Counted from the stretch's first letter, positions 1 to 6,054 are shown. The stretch is DNA of 6,544 nucleotides from Chloroflexota bacterium (GCA_003158495.1 PMJT01000142.1:1-6544); one strand, 5' to 3'. Numbers and translations: made by a program. Notes: generated by a model from the sequence alone, not told the origin.

Positions 1-183
1 CGCCTCGACGCCAGGGACCAGGTATTGCTGGTGCTGCGCTTCGGGCATGACCTTGAACTCAGCCAGGTGGCGGAAGCGCTCGGCATCCCGGTCGGGACTG
101 CCAAGTCGCGGCTGCACCGGGCGCTTGCTCGATTGCGAGACGAACTGGAGAACGGCGATGGATATCGAAGACCGAATTCGTGA
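1..183 (+). CDS. ECF-type RNA polymerase sigma factor, C-terminal part (region 4)
   Basis: Only the last 60 codons are in the window; the gene begins upstream. The frame reads RLDARDQVLLVLRF, then LSQVAEALGIPVGTAKSRLH, then RALARLRDEL. This is the classic sigma-70 region 4 helix-turn-helix of extracytoplasmic-function sigma factors. The GIPVGTAKSRLHRAL stretch is the recognition helix that contacts the -35 promoter element. It acts in the cytoplasm by directing RNA polymerase to a small set of promoters. The stop codon lies 26 bases inside the next gene, so the two are almost certainly translationally coupled and co-transcribed. ECF genes are usually followed by the gene for their anti-sigma factor, which points to a regulatory role for the downstream protein. 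Region 2 and the promoter are not visible, so the ECF subgroup cannot be assigned. Confidence 0.9.
   Translation, partial: RLDARDQVLLVLRFGHDLELSQVAEALGIPVGTAKSRLHRALARLRDELENGDGYRRPNS
147..150 (+). promoter_or_regulatory. Ribosome binding site deciding the Kelch protein start
   Basis: GGAG with a 7-base spacer to the ATG at 158. It lies inside the last codons of the sigma factor gene, supporting coupled translation of the pair. Confidence 0.55.
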
Positions 184-1579
184 CGCGGTCCGAGAGGACC
201 GACCGGAACCCAGCCTGCAGTTCCACGGCCGGGTCATGTCCAGCCTGCCCGACCGAACCGTGGCTGCGCGCCGGCCCGCCTGGGCGTCGGCTGATTTCGC
301 GAGGTTCGTGGGGCTGGCCGCGGTCGTGGCACTGGCGGTGGCCGTGGTCGGGCTGCCCTTGCTGCAGTCGAAGCCGGGCATCGTGACCCCCGGCGAGAGT
401 CCGAGTTCGACCGTGGTCGAAACGCGGAGCGCAACGGCCGCCCCGATCGGCCACTTCACCCCCACCGGCGCTATGGCAATGAAGGGCGGCGGGCTGGCCA
501 CGCTGCTGGCCGATGGTCGGGTCCTCGTCCTGGGCGGCAGCGCCACACCCGAGCTCTACGATCCCGGGACGGGCAAGTTCCGCCCGACCGGCTCGATGTC
601 CACGAGTCGCGGGAGCGAGACCGCCACGCGCCTGCTCGATGGTCGCGTCCTCATCGCTGGTGGCCAGGACGGAACCGATCCACTCGCCTCGGCCGAGCTG
701 TACGACCCGGCGACGGGAACGTTCAGCCCAACGGGCTCGATGGCCACAGGCCGGCAGGGTCAGACCGCAACGCTGCTCACCGATGGCCGAGTGCTCATCG
801 CCGGCGGATACCACAGCGGCATGGGCGCAGTGGTCCCGGCCGACGCCTGGGCCTCCGAAGTCGGAATCACGCGACCGAGTTCCTCGACGGACGCGGTGCG
901 CCTTGGGAACCTGGCCTCGGCCGAACTCTACGACCCCAGGACCGGCACGTTCAGCCCCACGGGTTCGATGGCGCAGGGGCGCAACTGGGCCACGGCAACC
1001 CTGCTCGCAGACGGCCGAGTCCTGGTAGTGGGTGGTCTTGTCGACGGCACGCTGACACTCTCCTCGGCCGAGGTCTATGACCCGGCGACTGGCTCGTTCA
1101 GCCTGACCGGGTCGATGCCCGACGCCCGCTTCTTGTCATCGGCCACCCTGCTCGCGGACGGGCGAGTCCTGGTCAGCGGGGGCCTGTTGATGAACGGTGG
1201 CTCTCGAACGGACGTCTCAGTCGCGCTGCTATACGAGCCCCAGACCGGCCACTTCGTCCAGACGGGAGCACTGGCCCAGCCACGCGACACTGCCACTGCG
1301 ACCCGCCTCGAGGACGGTCGCGTCCTGGTGGCAGGTGGCTTCACATGGCCGTCAGACGTGCCTGCGTCGCCCAAAGGGCCGGTGAGCTTGAGCGTGTCGT
1401 CTGTCGAGATCTTCGACCCGAACACGGGCAAGTTCAGCGATGCCGGCTCGATGACGATTGCCCGCGCCACTCACAGCGCCACGCTGCTCCTCGATGGCCG
1501 CGTCCTGATAGCCGGCGGGATTGACATGACAGCGACGACCGCCGACGAACTCGGCTCGGCCGAGCTTTACCAGCCCTAG
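158..1579 (+). CDS. Single-pass membrane protein with seven-repeat Kelch-type beta-propeller; putative anti-sigma/sensor partner of the ECF sigma factor
   Basis: A 473-residue protein. The ATG at 158 is chosen over an in-frame ATG at 47 because it has a GGAG at 147-150 with a 7-base spacer and gives a short overlap with the sigma gene; the longer form adds low-complexity residues that are the sigma gene read in another frame. Residues 1-48 are hydrophilic and rich in Arg/Asp/Glu. Residues 49-69 form one transmembrane helix (FVGLAAVVALAVAVVG...). Residues 70-97 are a Ser/Thr/Pro linker. Residues 98-473 contain seven repeats with the core (A/L)xDGRVL(V/I)xGG, DGRVL starting at 119, 161, 209, 285, 334, 386 and 446, each followed by an (A)ELYDPxTGxFSPTGSM-like strand. 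This is the Kelch/galactose-oxidase propeller pattern. Arg-rich residues before the helix (AARRPAW) predict N-terminus in, propeller out. No HxxxCxxC zinc anti-sigma motif is present. Function as an anti-sigma factor is inferred from gene order and topology only; a membrane-bound binding protein is the alternative. Confidence 0.85.
   Translation: MDIEDRIRDAVREDRPEPSLQFHGRVMSSLPDRTVAARRPAWASADFARFVGLAAVVALAVAVVGLPLLQSKPGIVTPGESPSSTVVETRSATAAPIGHFTPTGAMAMKGGGLATLLADGRVLVLGGSATPELYDPGTGKFRPTGSMSTSRGSETATRLLDGRVLIAGGQDGTDPLASAELYDPATGTFSPTGSMATGRQGQTATLLTDGRVLIAGGYHSGMGAVVPADAWASEVGITRPSSSTDAVRLGNLASAELYDPRTGTFSPTGSMAQGRNWATATLLADGRVLVVGGLVDGTLTLSSAEVYDPATGSFSLTGSMPDARFLSSATLLADGRVLVSGGLLMNGGSRTDVSVALLYEPQTGHFVQTGALAQPRDTATATRLEDGRVLVAGGFTWPSDVPASPKGPVSLSVSSVEIFDPNTGKFSDAGSMTIARATHSATLLLDGRVLIAGGIDMTATTADELGSAELYQP
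449..1576 (+). repeat. Seven coding repeats (Kelch propeller blades)
   Basis: Seven diverged repeats of roughly 42-76 codons, each with an ADGRVLVxGG strand and a YDPxTGxFxxTGSM strand. The DNA copies differ at many third positions, so this is an old, selected protein repeat and not a recent tandem expansion. The third repeat carries an extra stretch of about 25-30 residues (about protein residues 218-251) between its GG turn and its AELYDP strand. The last repeat stops at AELYQP without the following TGxF strand, while the first repeat is preceded by an unpaired GHFTPTGAM strand, as expected for a ring closed by an N-terminal strand. Confidence 0.8.
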
Positions 1580-1585
1580 ACGACG

Positions 1586-2053
1586 CTAGCCCGCCGTCCT
1601 GGTCAGGCGTTCGAACGTGTATGACTCGAAGTCGACGCCCGGCATCGCGAGTTCGAAGGTCGACCCGAGCGTGTCGGGCCCGTCCAGGACGATAGTCTCG
1701 CGAGCTCGCATACCGGGCGGGCCGCCCTCAACCTGGCGGGCCTCGAAGACGAACCGCGGGCCGTCGGCCAAAACGCGGCAGCGGTACTCGTGGATGAAGC
1801 CCTCCGAGTAGTTGCTCCGCAGGACCAGCCCTCCCGACGATCGATCGAAGCTCAGAACCCCGAGACCCTCATGGTGAAGGCCCGCCGGCTCGTCGGCGGT
1901 CGGCTCCCAGTCCGTGACGTCACTGCTGAGGATGAAGTGGTCGCGCAGGATCGACTTGTATTCGCGTACCTGGCGTCCGGTACCCGGCCGGCCGGTCGCC
2001 GGCCCTTCCCAGCGACCGAGCCGGCGCCGAGCCTCTAACCAGAGATCGGCCAT
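1586..2053 (-). CDS. Conserved hypothetical protein, probable calycin-like/DUF1579-like small beta-barrel
   Basis: A 155-residue soluble protein with no signal peptide or membrane helix. The start at 2053 is well supported: AAGGAGG (complement of 2060-2066) sits 6 bases upstream; a longer frame back to 2089 would add only an Arg-rich tail and ignore this site. After a short N-terminal helix (MADLWLEARRRL) comes GRWEGPATGRPGTGR. Alternating strands follow: YKSILRDHFILSSDV at about 32-46, HEGLGVLSFDRSSGGLVLRS at 61-80, EGFIHEYRCRVL at 84-95, RFVFEARQVEG at 100-110, RARETIVLDG at 116-125, STFELAMPG at 131-139 and DFESYTFERL at 141-150. An opening GxW followed by strands with a G-x-L-x-F-D turn recalls DUF1579 and nitrobindin-type barrels, but I cannot confirm a family. 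No enzyme motif is recognised. It ends 6 bases from the end of the Kelch gene, facing it, and starts divergently from proline dehydrogenase. Confidence 0.78.
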   Translation of the reverse strand: MADLWLEARRRLGRWEGPATGRPGTGRQVREYKSILRDHFILSSDVTDWEPTADEPAGLHHEGLGVLSFDRSSGGLVLRSNYSEGFIHEYRCRVLADGPRFVFEARQVEGGPPGMRARETIVLDGPDTLGSTFELAMPGVDFESYTFERLTRTAG

Positions 2054-2059
2054 GCGACT

Positions 2060-2066
2060 CCTCCTT
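2060..2066 (-). promoter_or_regulatory. Strong Shine-Dalgarno site (AAGGAGG)
   Basis: A near-perfect anti-16S match on the minus strand, 6 bases before the ATG at 2053. It fixes the start of the small beta-barrel gene and is the best ribosome binding site in the window. Confidence 0.75.
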
Positions 2067-2165
2067 GCGCGACGCCGGACGCGAGCCACCTCCGTCCGCC
2101 GGTTGACATGGTACGCGCGGCATGGCGCCGGGCCACCCGGCCGCGAGCCCAGCCGGGGCGGCCGT

Positions 2166-2171
2166 TATGAT
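2166..2171 (+). promoter_or_regulatory. Candidate -10 element for proline dehydrogenase
   Basis: TATGAT, one mismatch from TATAAT, stands out in an otherwise very GC-rich 169-base divergent spacer (2054-2222). It would place a transcript start near 2178 and a leader of about 45 bases. No good -35 hexamer lies 16-18 bases upstream. A perfect TTGACA occurs at 2103-2108 but is much too far away to pair with it, so a regulator-dependent promoter is possible. Confidence 0.3.
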
Positions 2172-2222
2172 GGCGCCGAGCCTCCGCGACGAGGACGGCG
2201 TGTCGCCCACGGGCGACCTGGG

Positions 2223-3185
2223 ATGGACGCAATGGGACTCTGGCAACGAGCGATGATCGCGCTCGCGACCAACGAGCCGTTGGGCCATGTGGCGCAGGGC
2301 AGGGCCGTGCTGGCCGGCCTTTCGAAGCGGTTCGTGGGCGGCAACGACCTCGACGACGCCGTCGAGACGGCGCGGCGGCTGAAGGCATCGGACCGGCTCG
2401 CGTCTCTCTTCTTCCTGGGCGAGTACGTCTCGGACAACCGAGTGGTCGCTCGGACCGTCAGAGAATACGAGGCAGCGGCACCGGCATTGGCCGCCGCAGG
2501 GCTGGATGTCCACGTATCGGTGGATCCTACCGCGATCGGCTCGCTGCTCGGCGGTTACATATGGAGAGATAACGCGCTTCAAATTGCCCGGGCGGTCGCG
2601 TCGGCCGGCAAGGGCCTGCCCGCGGATCGCGTCGTCATGATGCTGGACATGGAGGACTCATCGGTCACCGACGCGACGATCTCTATGTATGAGGAGCTCC
2701 GCGCGGCGGGTTTGCCGGCGGCGGTCACTCTGCAGGCCTACCTGCACCGCTACGAACCACACATCCGCCGCTGTGTCGTACCGGGCGGGCGGATCCGGCT
2801 CGTCAAGGGCGCCCTGGCCGAACCGGCCGAGAAGGCGGCTACGTCGCGCGACGAGATCGACCGCCGTTTCCGCGTCGCCACGGAGCTGATGCTCGCGCCC
2901 GCGGTCCGGGAGTCCGGCTTCTACCCGATCTTCGCCACTCACGACGTGTCCATGATCCGCCACATCCGGGCGATTGCCCGGCGCAACGGCTGGGAGCCCG
3001 GCGCGTACGAGTTCGAGATGCTCTACGGCGTGCGGCCCCGTCTCCAGGAGCGACTCGCGACGGTCGAGCGGCTGCGCCTCTACGTCCCCTTTGGCGAGGC
3101 GTGGTGGCCCTACGCGGTTCGCCGCGTCGGGGAGTACCCGCGCAACGTCGCGCTGCTGGCGCGAGCGCTGGTCGGCTCAAAATAG
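2223..3185 (+). CDS. Proline dehydrogenase (monofunctional, FAD-dependent)
   Basis: A 320-residue enzyme, close to the usual length of single-domain bacterial PRODH (about 300 residues). It oxidises L-proline to 1-pyrroline-5-carboxylate with FAD and passes electrons to the membrane quinone pool. Family motifs are in order: LGEYVSD at 65-71, DVHVSVDPTAIG at 95-106, LDMEDSS at 141-147, LQAYLHR at 170-176, IRLVKGA at 191-197 (FAD/substrate Lys195), FATHD at 237-241, EFEMLYGVR at 263-271, and the C-terminal LRLYVPFGEAWWPYAVRRVGE stretch at 284-304. In that stretch Tyr287, Arg300, Arg301 and Glu304 match the proline-binding Y...RR..E set known from PutA. The start is uncertain: ATG at 2223 or 2232, neither with a strong ribosome binding site. 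The gene is convergent with P5C dehydrogenase, the next enzyme in the pathway, and not fused to it as in PutA. The usual KGAY is KGAL here. putA/pruB/fadM-style names are used for relatives; I leave the symbol blank. Confidence 0.93.
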   Translation: MDAMGLWQRAMIALATNEPLGHVAQGRAVLAGLSKRFVGGNDLDDAVETARRLKASDRLASLFFLGEYVSDNRVVARTVREYEAAAPALAAAGLDVHVSVDPTAIGSLLGGYIWRDNALQIARAVASAGKGLPADRVVMMLDMEDSSVTDATISMYEELRAAGLPAAVTLQAYLHRYEPHIRRCVVPGGRIRLVKGALAEPAEKAATSRDEIDRRFRVATELMLAPAVRESGFYPIFATHDVSMIRHIRAIARRNGWEPGAYEFEMLYGVRPRLQERLATVERLRLYVPFGEAWWPYAVRRVGEYPRNVALLARALVGSK

Positions 3186-3219
3186 CGGGGCGGCTCGCCC
3201 GAAGTGCGAACCGCCCGCT
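3173..3219 (-). terminator. Hairpin between convergent proline genes; terminator-like for the minus-strand gene
   Basis: A GC-rich stem pairs 3184-3197 with 3207-3219 (AGCGGGGCGGCTCG against CGAACCGCCCGCT, with one bulged G and one G-U type pair) around a 9-base loop. Read on the minus strand, the stem is followed by TATTTTGAG, a short T-run, so it suits termination of the P5C dehydrogenase transcript 55 bases after its stop. On the plus strand the stem starts inside the proline dehydrogenase stop codon and is followed by GCGTTCG, with no T-run. It could still block read-through from that side. Confidence 0.6.
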
Positions 3220-3239
3220 GCGTTCGATGGTGGGCCGCC

Positions 3240-3268
3240 GGCCGCGTGCCGGCCGCGTGCCGGCCGCC
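3240..3268. repeat. Short GC-rich tandem repeat (11-base unit)
   Basis: GGCCGCGTGCC occurs at 3240-3250 and 3251-3261, followed by a partial third copy (GGCCGCC). It lies just after the P5C dehydrogenase stop codon, between it and the hairpin. Probably slippage in non-coding DNA; no function is evident. Confidence 0.5.
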
Positions 3269-3274
3269 GAACCG

Positions 3275-4849
3275 CTAGTCCACCAGTGTCTGCGACTGCT
3301 CACGCATGAACTGCTGGACGTAGTACATGCCGCCGGAGGCCTTGCCCGTGGTGCCCGAGGCCTTCCAGCCGCCGAAGGGCTGGATGCCCGGCCAGGCACC
3401 CGTCGTGGCGCCAGCTCGGCGGTTGATGTAGATGACCCCGGCCTCGATCGCCTCCTTGAAGCGCTCGATCTCCTCGTGGTCATCGCTGAAGAAGCCCGCG
3501 GTCAGGCCGTAGATCGTGTCGTTGGCGCGCTCGATTGCTTCGTCGAGCGACTTGACTGAGGTCACTGCAACAACCGGGACGAACAGCTCTTCGCGCCAGA
3601 TCCGGTGATCGGCCGGAAGGTCCGCCACGATCGTCGGGGCGACGTAAAGATCCGAGCCGTAGCCGGTGAGAACCTCCCCACCGGTCAGCACGCGGCCGTC
3701 GCGCTTCGCCTCGACGATTGCCGCCTCGTACTTTGCCTTTGCCTTCGCGTTGACGAGCGGACCGAGCCAGACCTTGCGATCCGTGGGGTCGCCGATGGTG
3801 ATGCCCTTGGTCTTGGCGACGAGGGCCTCCAGGAATGAGTCGTAGACCGGTTCCTGGACATAAACTCGGCTGCAGGCCGAGCACTTCTGGCCGCCGTATC
3901 CGAAAGCCGAGCGCATGACGCCTTCGGCCGCTTCCTCGAGGTCCGCGTGCTGGCTGATGATGGCCGGGTTCTTGCCACCCATTTCGACGACGACAGGCTT
4001 GGGGTAGACCTTGCTGAACGTCTTGAAGACGCCGTTGAAGCCGATCTCGTACGAGCCGGTGAAGAGCAGGCCGTCGACGCCCTGGTTTTCCTGCATCTCC
4101 GCGCCGACCGTGGCGCCGGGGCCGCTGACCATGTTGAAGACGCCGTGCGGCAAACCGGCCAGATGAGCGATCTCGGCGAGCTTGACGCCGCAAAGCGGGG
4201 CATCGCTTGAGGGCTTGTAGACGACGGCGTTGCCTGCAACCAACGCGCCGCCCGCGGGGCCGCCGGAGAGTGCCATCGGGAAGTTGAACGGGCTGATCAC
4301 CGCCCAGACCCCGTGCGGCTTGAGCACGGACCGGGTGTGGACGGTTGGGTCGCCGAGGTTGCCCATCGGGCGGTCGAAGCCGTCGTTGGCCTGCAGTTGG
4401 TCGCAGTAGTAGCGGATGAGGTCCGCGGTCTCCTCGACGTCGCCGAGCGACTCGAGCCGGTTCTTTCCGACCTCGATCGCCATGAGCGCGCCGAGCTCCA
4501 TTTGCCGCTCGCTGATCATGTCCGCCATACGGCGCATGATCGCGACCCGCTCCAGGTACGGCGTATGGGCCCAACCTGGCGCGGCTGCGCGGGCCGCGGC
4601 GATGGCATCGCGAACGTCCTTGCGGGTACCGGCGGCGAAGTTGCCCACGAGCGAGCCGTCGATCGGCGAACGCTTCTCGAACGTTGCCGCCGCGGGGCGC
4701 CAGGCGCCATCGATGTAGATGCCGTGCGTTCCCCCCAGTTCGCCCCGGGCGATGGCGAGGCCGGCGTCGTAGTTGGCGTGCAGCTGCTCGTTGTCGTTGC
4801 GGAGCGTTGCGTAAGTGATCTTGAGCCGGGGCTCCGACGTCGCGGTCAT
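3275..4849 (-). CDS. L-glutamate gamma-semialdehyde (1-pyrroline-5-carboxylate) dehydrogenase
   Basis: A 524-residue NAD-dependent aldehyde dehydrogenase, full length for bacterial P5CDH (about 515-545). It converts glutamate semialdehyde, the open form of the proline dehydrogenase product, to glutamate in the cytoplasm. Visible signatures: SPFNFPMALSGGPAGGALVAG at 186-206 with Asn189; NAD-binding VVYKPSSDAP at 209-218 with Lys212; FTGS at 263-266; VVVEMGGKNP at 286-295 with general base Glu289; GYGGQKCSACSR at 317-328 with catalytic Cys323; EELFVPVVAV at 420-429; and a C-terminal QPFGGWKASGTTGKASGG block at 490-507 leading to YYVQQFMREQS. GQKCSACSR and the C-terminal block are specific to P5CDH among aldehyde dehydrogenases. 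The ATG at 4849 has GGAGGG (complement of 4857-4862) with a 7-base spacer. In EELFVP, Val replaces the usual Gly of E-x-F-G-P. It lies downstream of the HAD gene on the same strand, but a 365-base gap argues for its own promoter. Relatives are called pruA or rocA. Confidence 0.95.
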   Translation of the reverse strand: MTATSEPRLKITYATLRNDNEQLHANYDAGLAIARGELGGTHGIYIDGAWRPAAATFEKRSPIDGSLVGNFAAGTRKDVRDAIAAARAAAPGWAHTPYLERVAIMRRMADMISERQMELGALMAIEVGKNRLESLGDVEETADLIRYYCDQLQANDGFDRPMGNLGDPTVHTRSVLKPHGVWAVISPFNFPMALSGGPAGGALVAGNAVVYKPSSDAPLCGVKLAEIAHLAGLPHGVFNMVSGPGATVGAEMQENQGVDGLLFTGSYEIGFNGVFKTFSKVYPKPVVVEMGGKNPAIISQHADLEEAAEGVMRSAFGYGGQKCSACSRVYVQEPVYDSFLEALVAKTKGITIGDPTDRKVWLGPLVNAKAKAKYEAAIVEAKRDGRVLTGGEVLTGYGSDLYVAPTIVADLPADHRIWREELFVPVVAVTSVKSLDEAIERANDTIYGLTAGFFSDDHEEIERFKEAIEAGVIYINRRAGATTGAWPGIQPFGGWKASGTTGKASGGMYYVQQFMREQSQTLVD

Positions 4850-5214
4850 CCGAAAGCCCTCCAGGGTCGTGAGTGGTCAGGCCGAGCCGCCACGAGACGC
4901 GCTCCGCGCGCTCGCAGCAGGGCCACAGCCTGTATTGAGCCTAGTCTACCGCCGCGCGCGCCGGACGCCCGGGGGCCGAATCGGAGCCGAAACAAGGGAC
5001 CAAAGACCCTCGCCCACCCCCGACTGGAGCAGCCAAGTGCCGTCGCCATTATGGAACGGGGCTCCATCGCCGGTCAGTTCCTGGGGTTCCGAATCACGAA
5101 CACAGGCGCGGGTTAGGTGCAGACATGAGAGGATCACACCGGAATCGACGGCGCAGTTCTCCGCGTGGTGGGCCGTGGCACCCACCGATCGAGACCGGAC
5201 GGCACCCCCGGACC
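4850..5214. other. 365-base intergenic region upstream of P5C dehydrogenase
   Basis: No convincing gene is seen on either strand. The ORFs that cross it have no ribosome binding site, no recognisable motif and Arg/Pro/Gly/Ser-rich composition typical of GC-rich shadows. It must contain the promoter of P5C dehydrogenase. The minus strand carries TAGACT (complement of 4943-4948) and overlapping TAGGCT (complement of 4938-4943) in a locally AT-richer patch, about 90 bases before the start codon. They resemble -10 boxes but lack a clear -35. Near the HAD end, GGTGGG at 5167-5172 can pair with CCCACC at 5181-5186; this is weak and has no T-run. I looked for tRNA arms around 5085-5110 and found no cloverleaf. 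Confidence 0.5.
4938..4948 (-). promoter_or_regulatory. Candidate -10 region for P5C dehydrogenase
   Basis: On the minus strand TAGACTAGGCT contains two overlapping TAnnnT hexamers. It is in the only notably AT-rich patch of the upstream region. No matching -35 hexamer is visible at the normal distance. Confidence 0.2.
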
Positions 5215-6054
5215 TCAAACCAGAGCCCCGACGATTTCGACGATCGACGGGGCGATCGCATCAGGCGCACGACCGCCGCGGGCCGAGGCGAGGCGCGCCA
5301 GGTCGGCGTCACCGTGTTTGCCGGACCTGACGAAGACTCCCCGAAGGCCCGCCTTCTGGGCGCCGAGGATGTCGTTCCACAGGTCGTCGCCGACCATCGC
5401 CACGTCCGCCGCCGACAGCCCGAGCTGCCGGACGCCCTCGCCGAAGAAGGCTCGCGAGGGCTTGCCCGTCACGAACGCTCGCCGCTGAGCCCCAAACTCC
5501 AGCGCCGCAACATACGCGCCGGAGTCCAGCGCGACCCCGGCCGGCGTGATCCACCAGCGGTTCTTGTGCATGGCTACGAACCTGGCCCCGCCTCGGAGCA
5601 GGCGGAAGGCCGACTGGATGGTCCGGGATGTGAACTCCTCGCCCGCGTCGCCGACGATCACCGCTGCCGCCCGCGCTCCCGGCTCGGCGGCCTCGTCGTG
5701 GCTCATCAGCGTCAGGCCGTCGAACTCGACGCGGGCGTCTTCGCTCGTCATCACGTAGATCGGCTCGGAGCCGAAGTGCCGTCGCGCATGGGCGGCCGCG
5801 GCCGACGCCGCGCTCACGATCCACTCCGGCGGGATGACAACGCCAGCCTTCGCGAACTGGCCCGACAGCGAGGCGCGGCTGAACAGCGAGTAGTTGGTCG
5901 CCAGCCGATATGGGAAGCGAGCGGCATCGAGCGCCGCCAGGGCCTCGGCAGCGCCCGGGATCAACTTCCCGCGCAGCACGAGCACGCCGTCCAGGTCCAG
6001 CAGCAGGCCGCGGACGCCGGCGAGTTGTCGCTTGAGTTCGGAAGGAGCGGTCAT
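5215..6054 (-). CDS. HAD superfamily subfamily IIA phosphatase, HDHD2/LHPP-like
   Basis: A 279-residue cytosolic Mg-dependent phosphohydrolase. All four HAD motifs are present: motif I LLLDLDGVLV with nucleophile Asp20 and acid/base Asp22; motif II LATNYS with Thr53-Asn54; motif III VTGKPS with Lys198; motif IV MVGDDLWNDILGAQKAGL with Asp223, Asp224 and Asp228. The C2-type cap lies between motifs II and III (about 75-190). Cap-region strings QSAFRLLRGGARFVAMHKNR and ALDSGAYVAALEF, plus the end GVFVRSGKHGD, match my memory of the HDHD2/LHPP branch (TIGR01458-like) better than NagD or p-nitrophenylphosphatases. The physiological substrate is unknown; human LHPP has been linked to phospholysine, phosphohistidine and pyrophosphate. 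The start at 6054 follows family length and the beginning of motif I spacing; upstream reading as far as 6243 is low-complexity Arg/Gly. No good ribosome binding site precedes it, so a leaderless or weakly translated message is possible. It is divergent from the ETF gene. Confidence 0.9.
   Translation of the reverse strand: MTAPSELKRQLAGVRGLLLDLDGVLVLRGKLIPGAAEALAALDAARFPYRLATNYSLFSRASLSGQFAKAGVVIPPEWIVSAASAAAAHARRHFGSEPIYVMTSEDARVEFDGLTLMSHDEAAEPGARAAAVIVGDAGEEFTSRTIQSAFRLLRGGARFVAMHKNRWWITPAGVALDSGAYVAALEFGAQRRAFVTGKPSRAFFGEGVRQLGLSAADVAMVGDDLWNDILGAQKAGLRGVFVRSGKHGDADLARLASARGGRAPDAIAPSIVEIVGALV

Noticed and set aside
47..157. Longer N-terminus for the Kelch protein from an ATG at 47
   Set aside because: This stretch is the sigma factor region 4 coding sequence in another frame; the ATG at 158 has a ribosome binding site and gives sensible membrane topology.
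59..814. Open frame of 251 codons on the minus strand
   Set aside because: Antisense shadow of the sigma/Kelch genes: repetitive Arg/Gly/His-rich translation mirroring the Kelch repeats, no motif.
3480..4574. Open frame of 364 codons on the minus strand
   Set aside because: Out-of-frame shadow of P5C dehydrogenase; Arg-rich translation with no domain.
4313..5116. Open frame of 267 codons on the plus strand
   Set aside because: Antisense to the P5C dehydrogenase 5' half and the spacer; composition follows codon positions of the real gene and no motif is seen.
5070..5116. Possible tRNA T-arm (GGGGTTCCGAATC)
   Set aside because: The loop has the wrong length and no acceptor, D or anticodon stems can be drawn around it.
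4946..5218. 90-codon minus-strand frame starting at a TTG that overlaps the HAD stop
   Set aside because: The 4-base overlap looks operon-like, but there is no ribosome binding site, no hydrophobic core and no recognisable motif.
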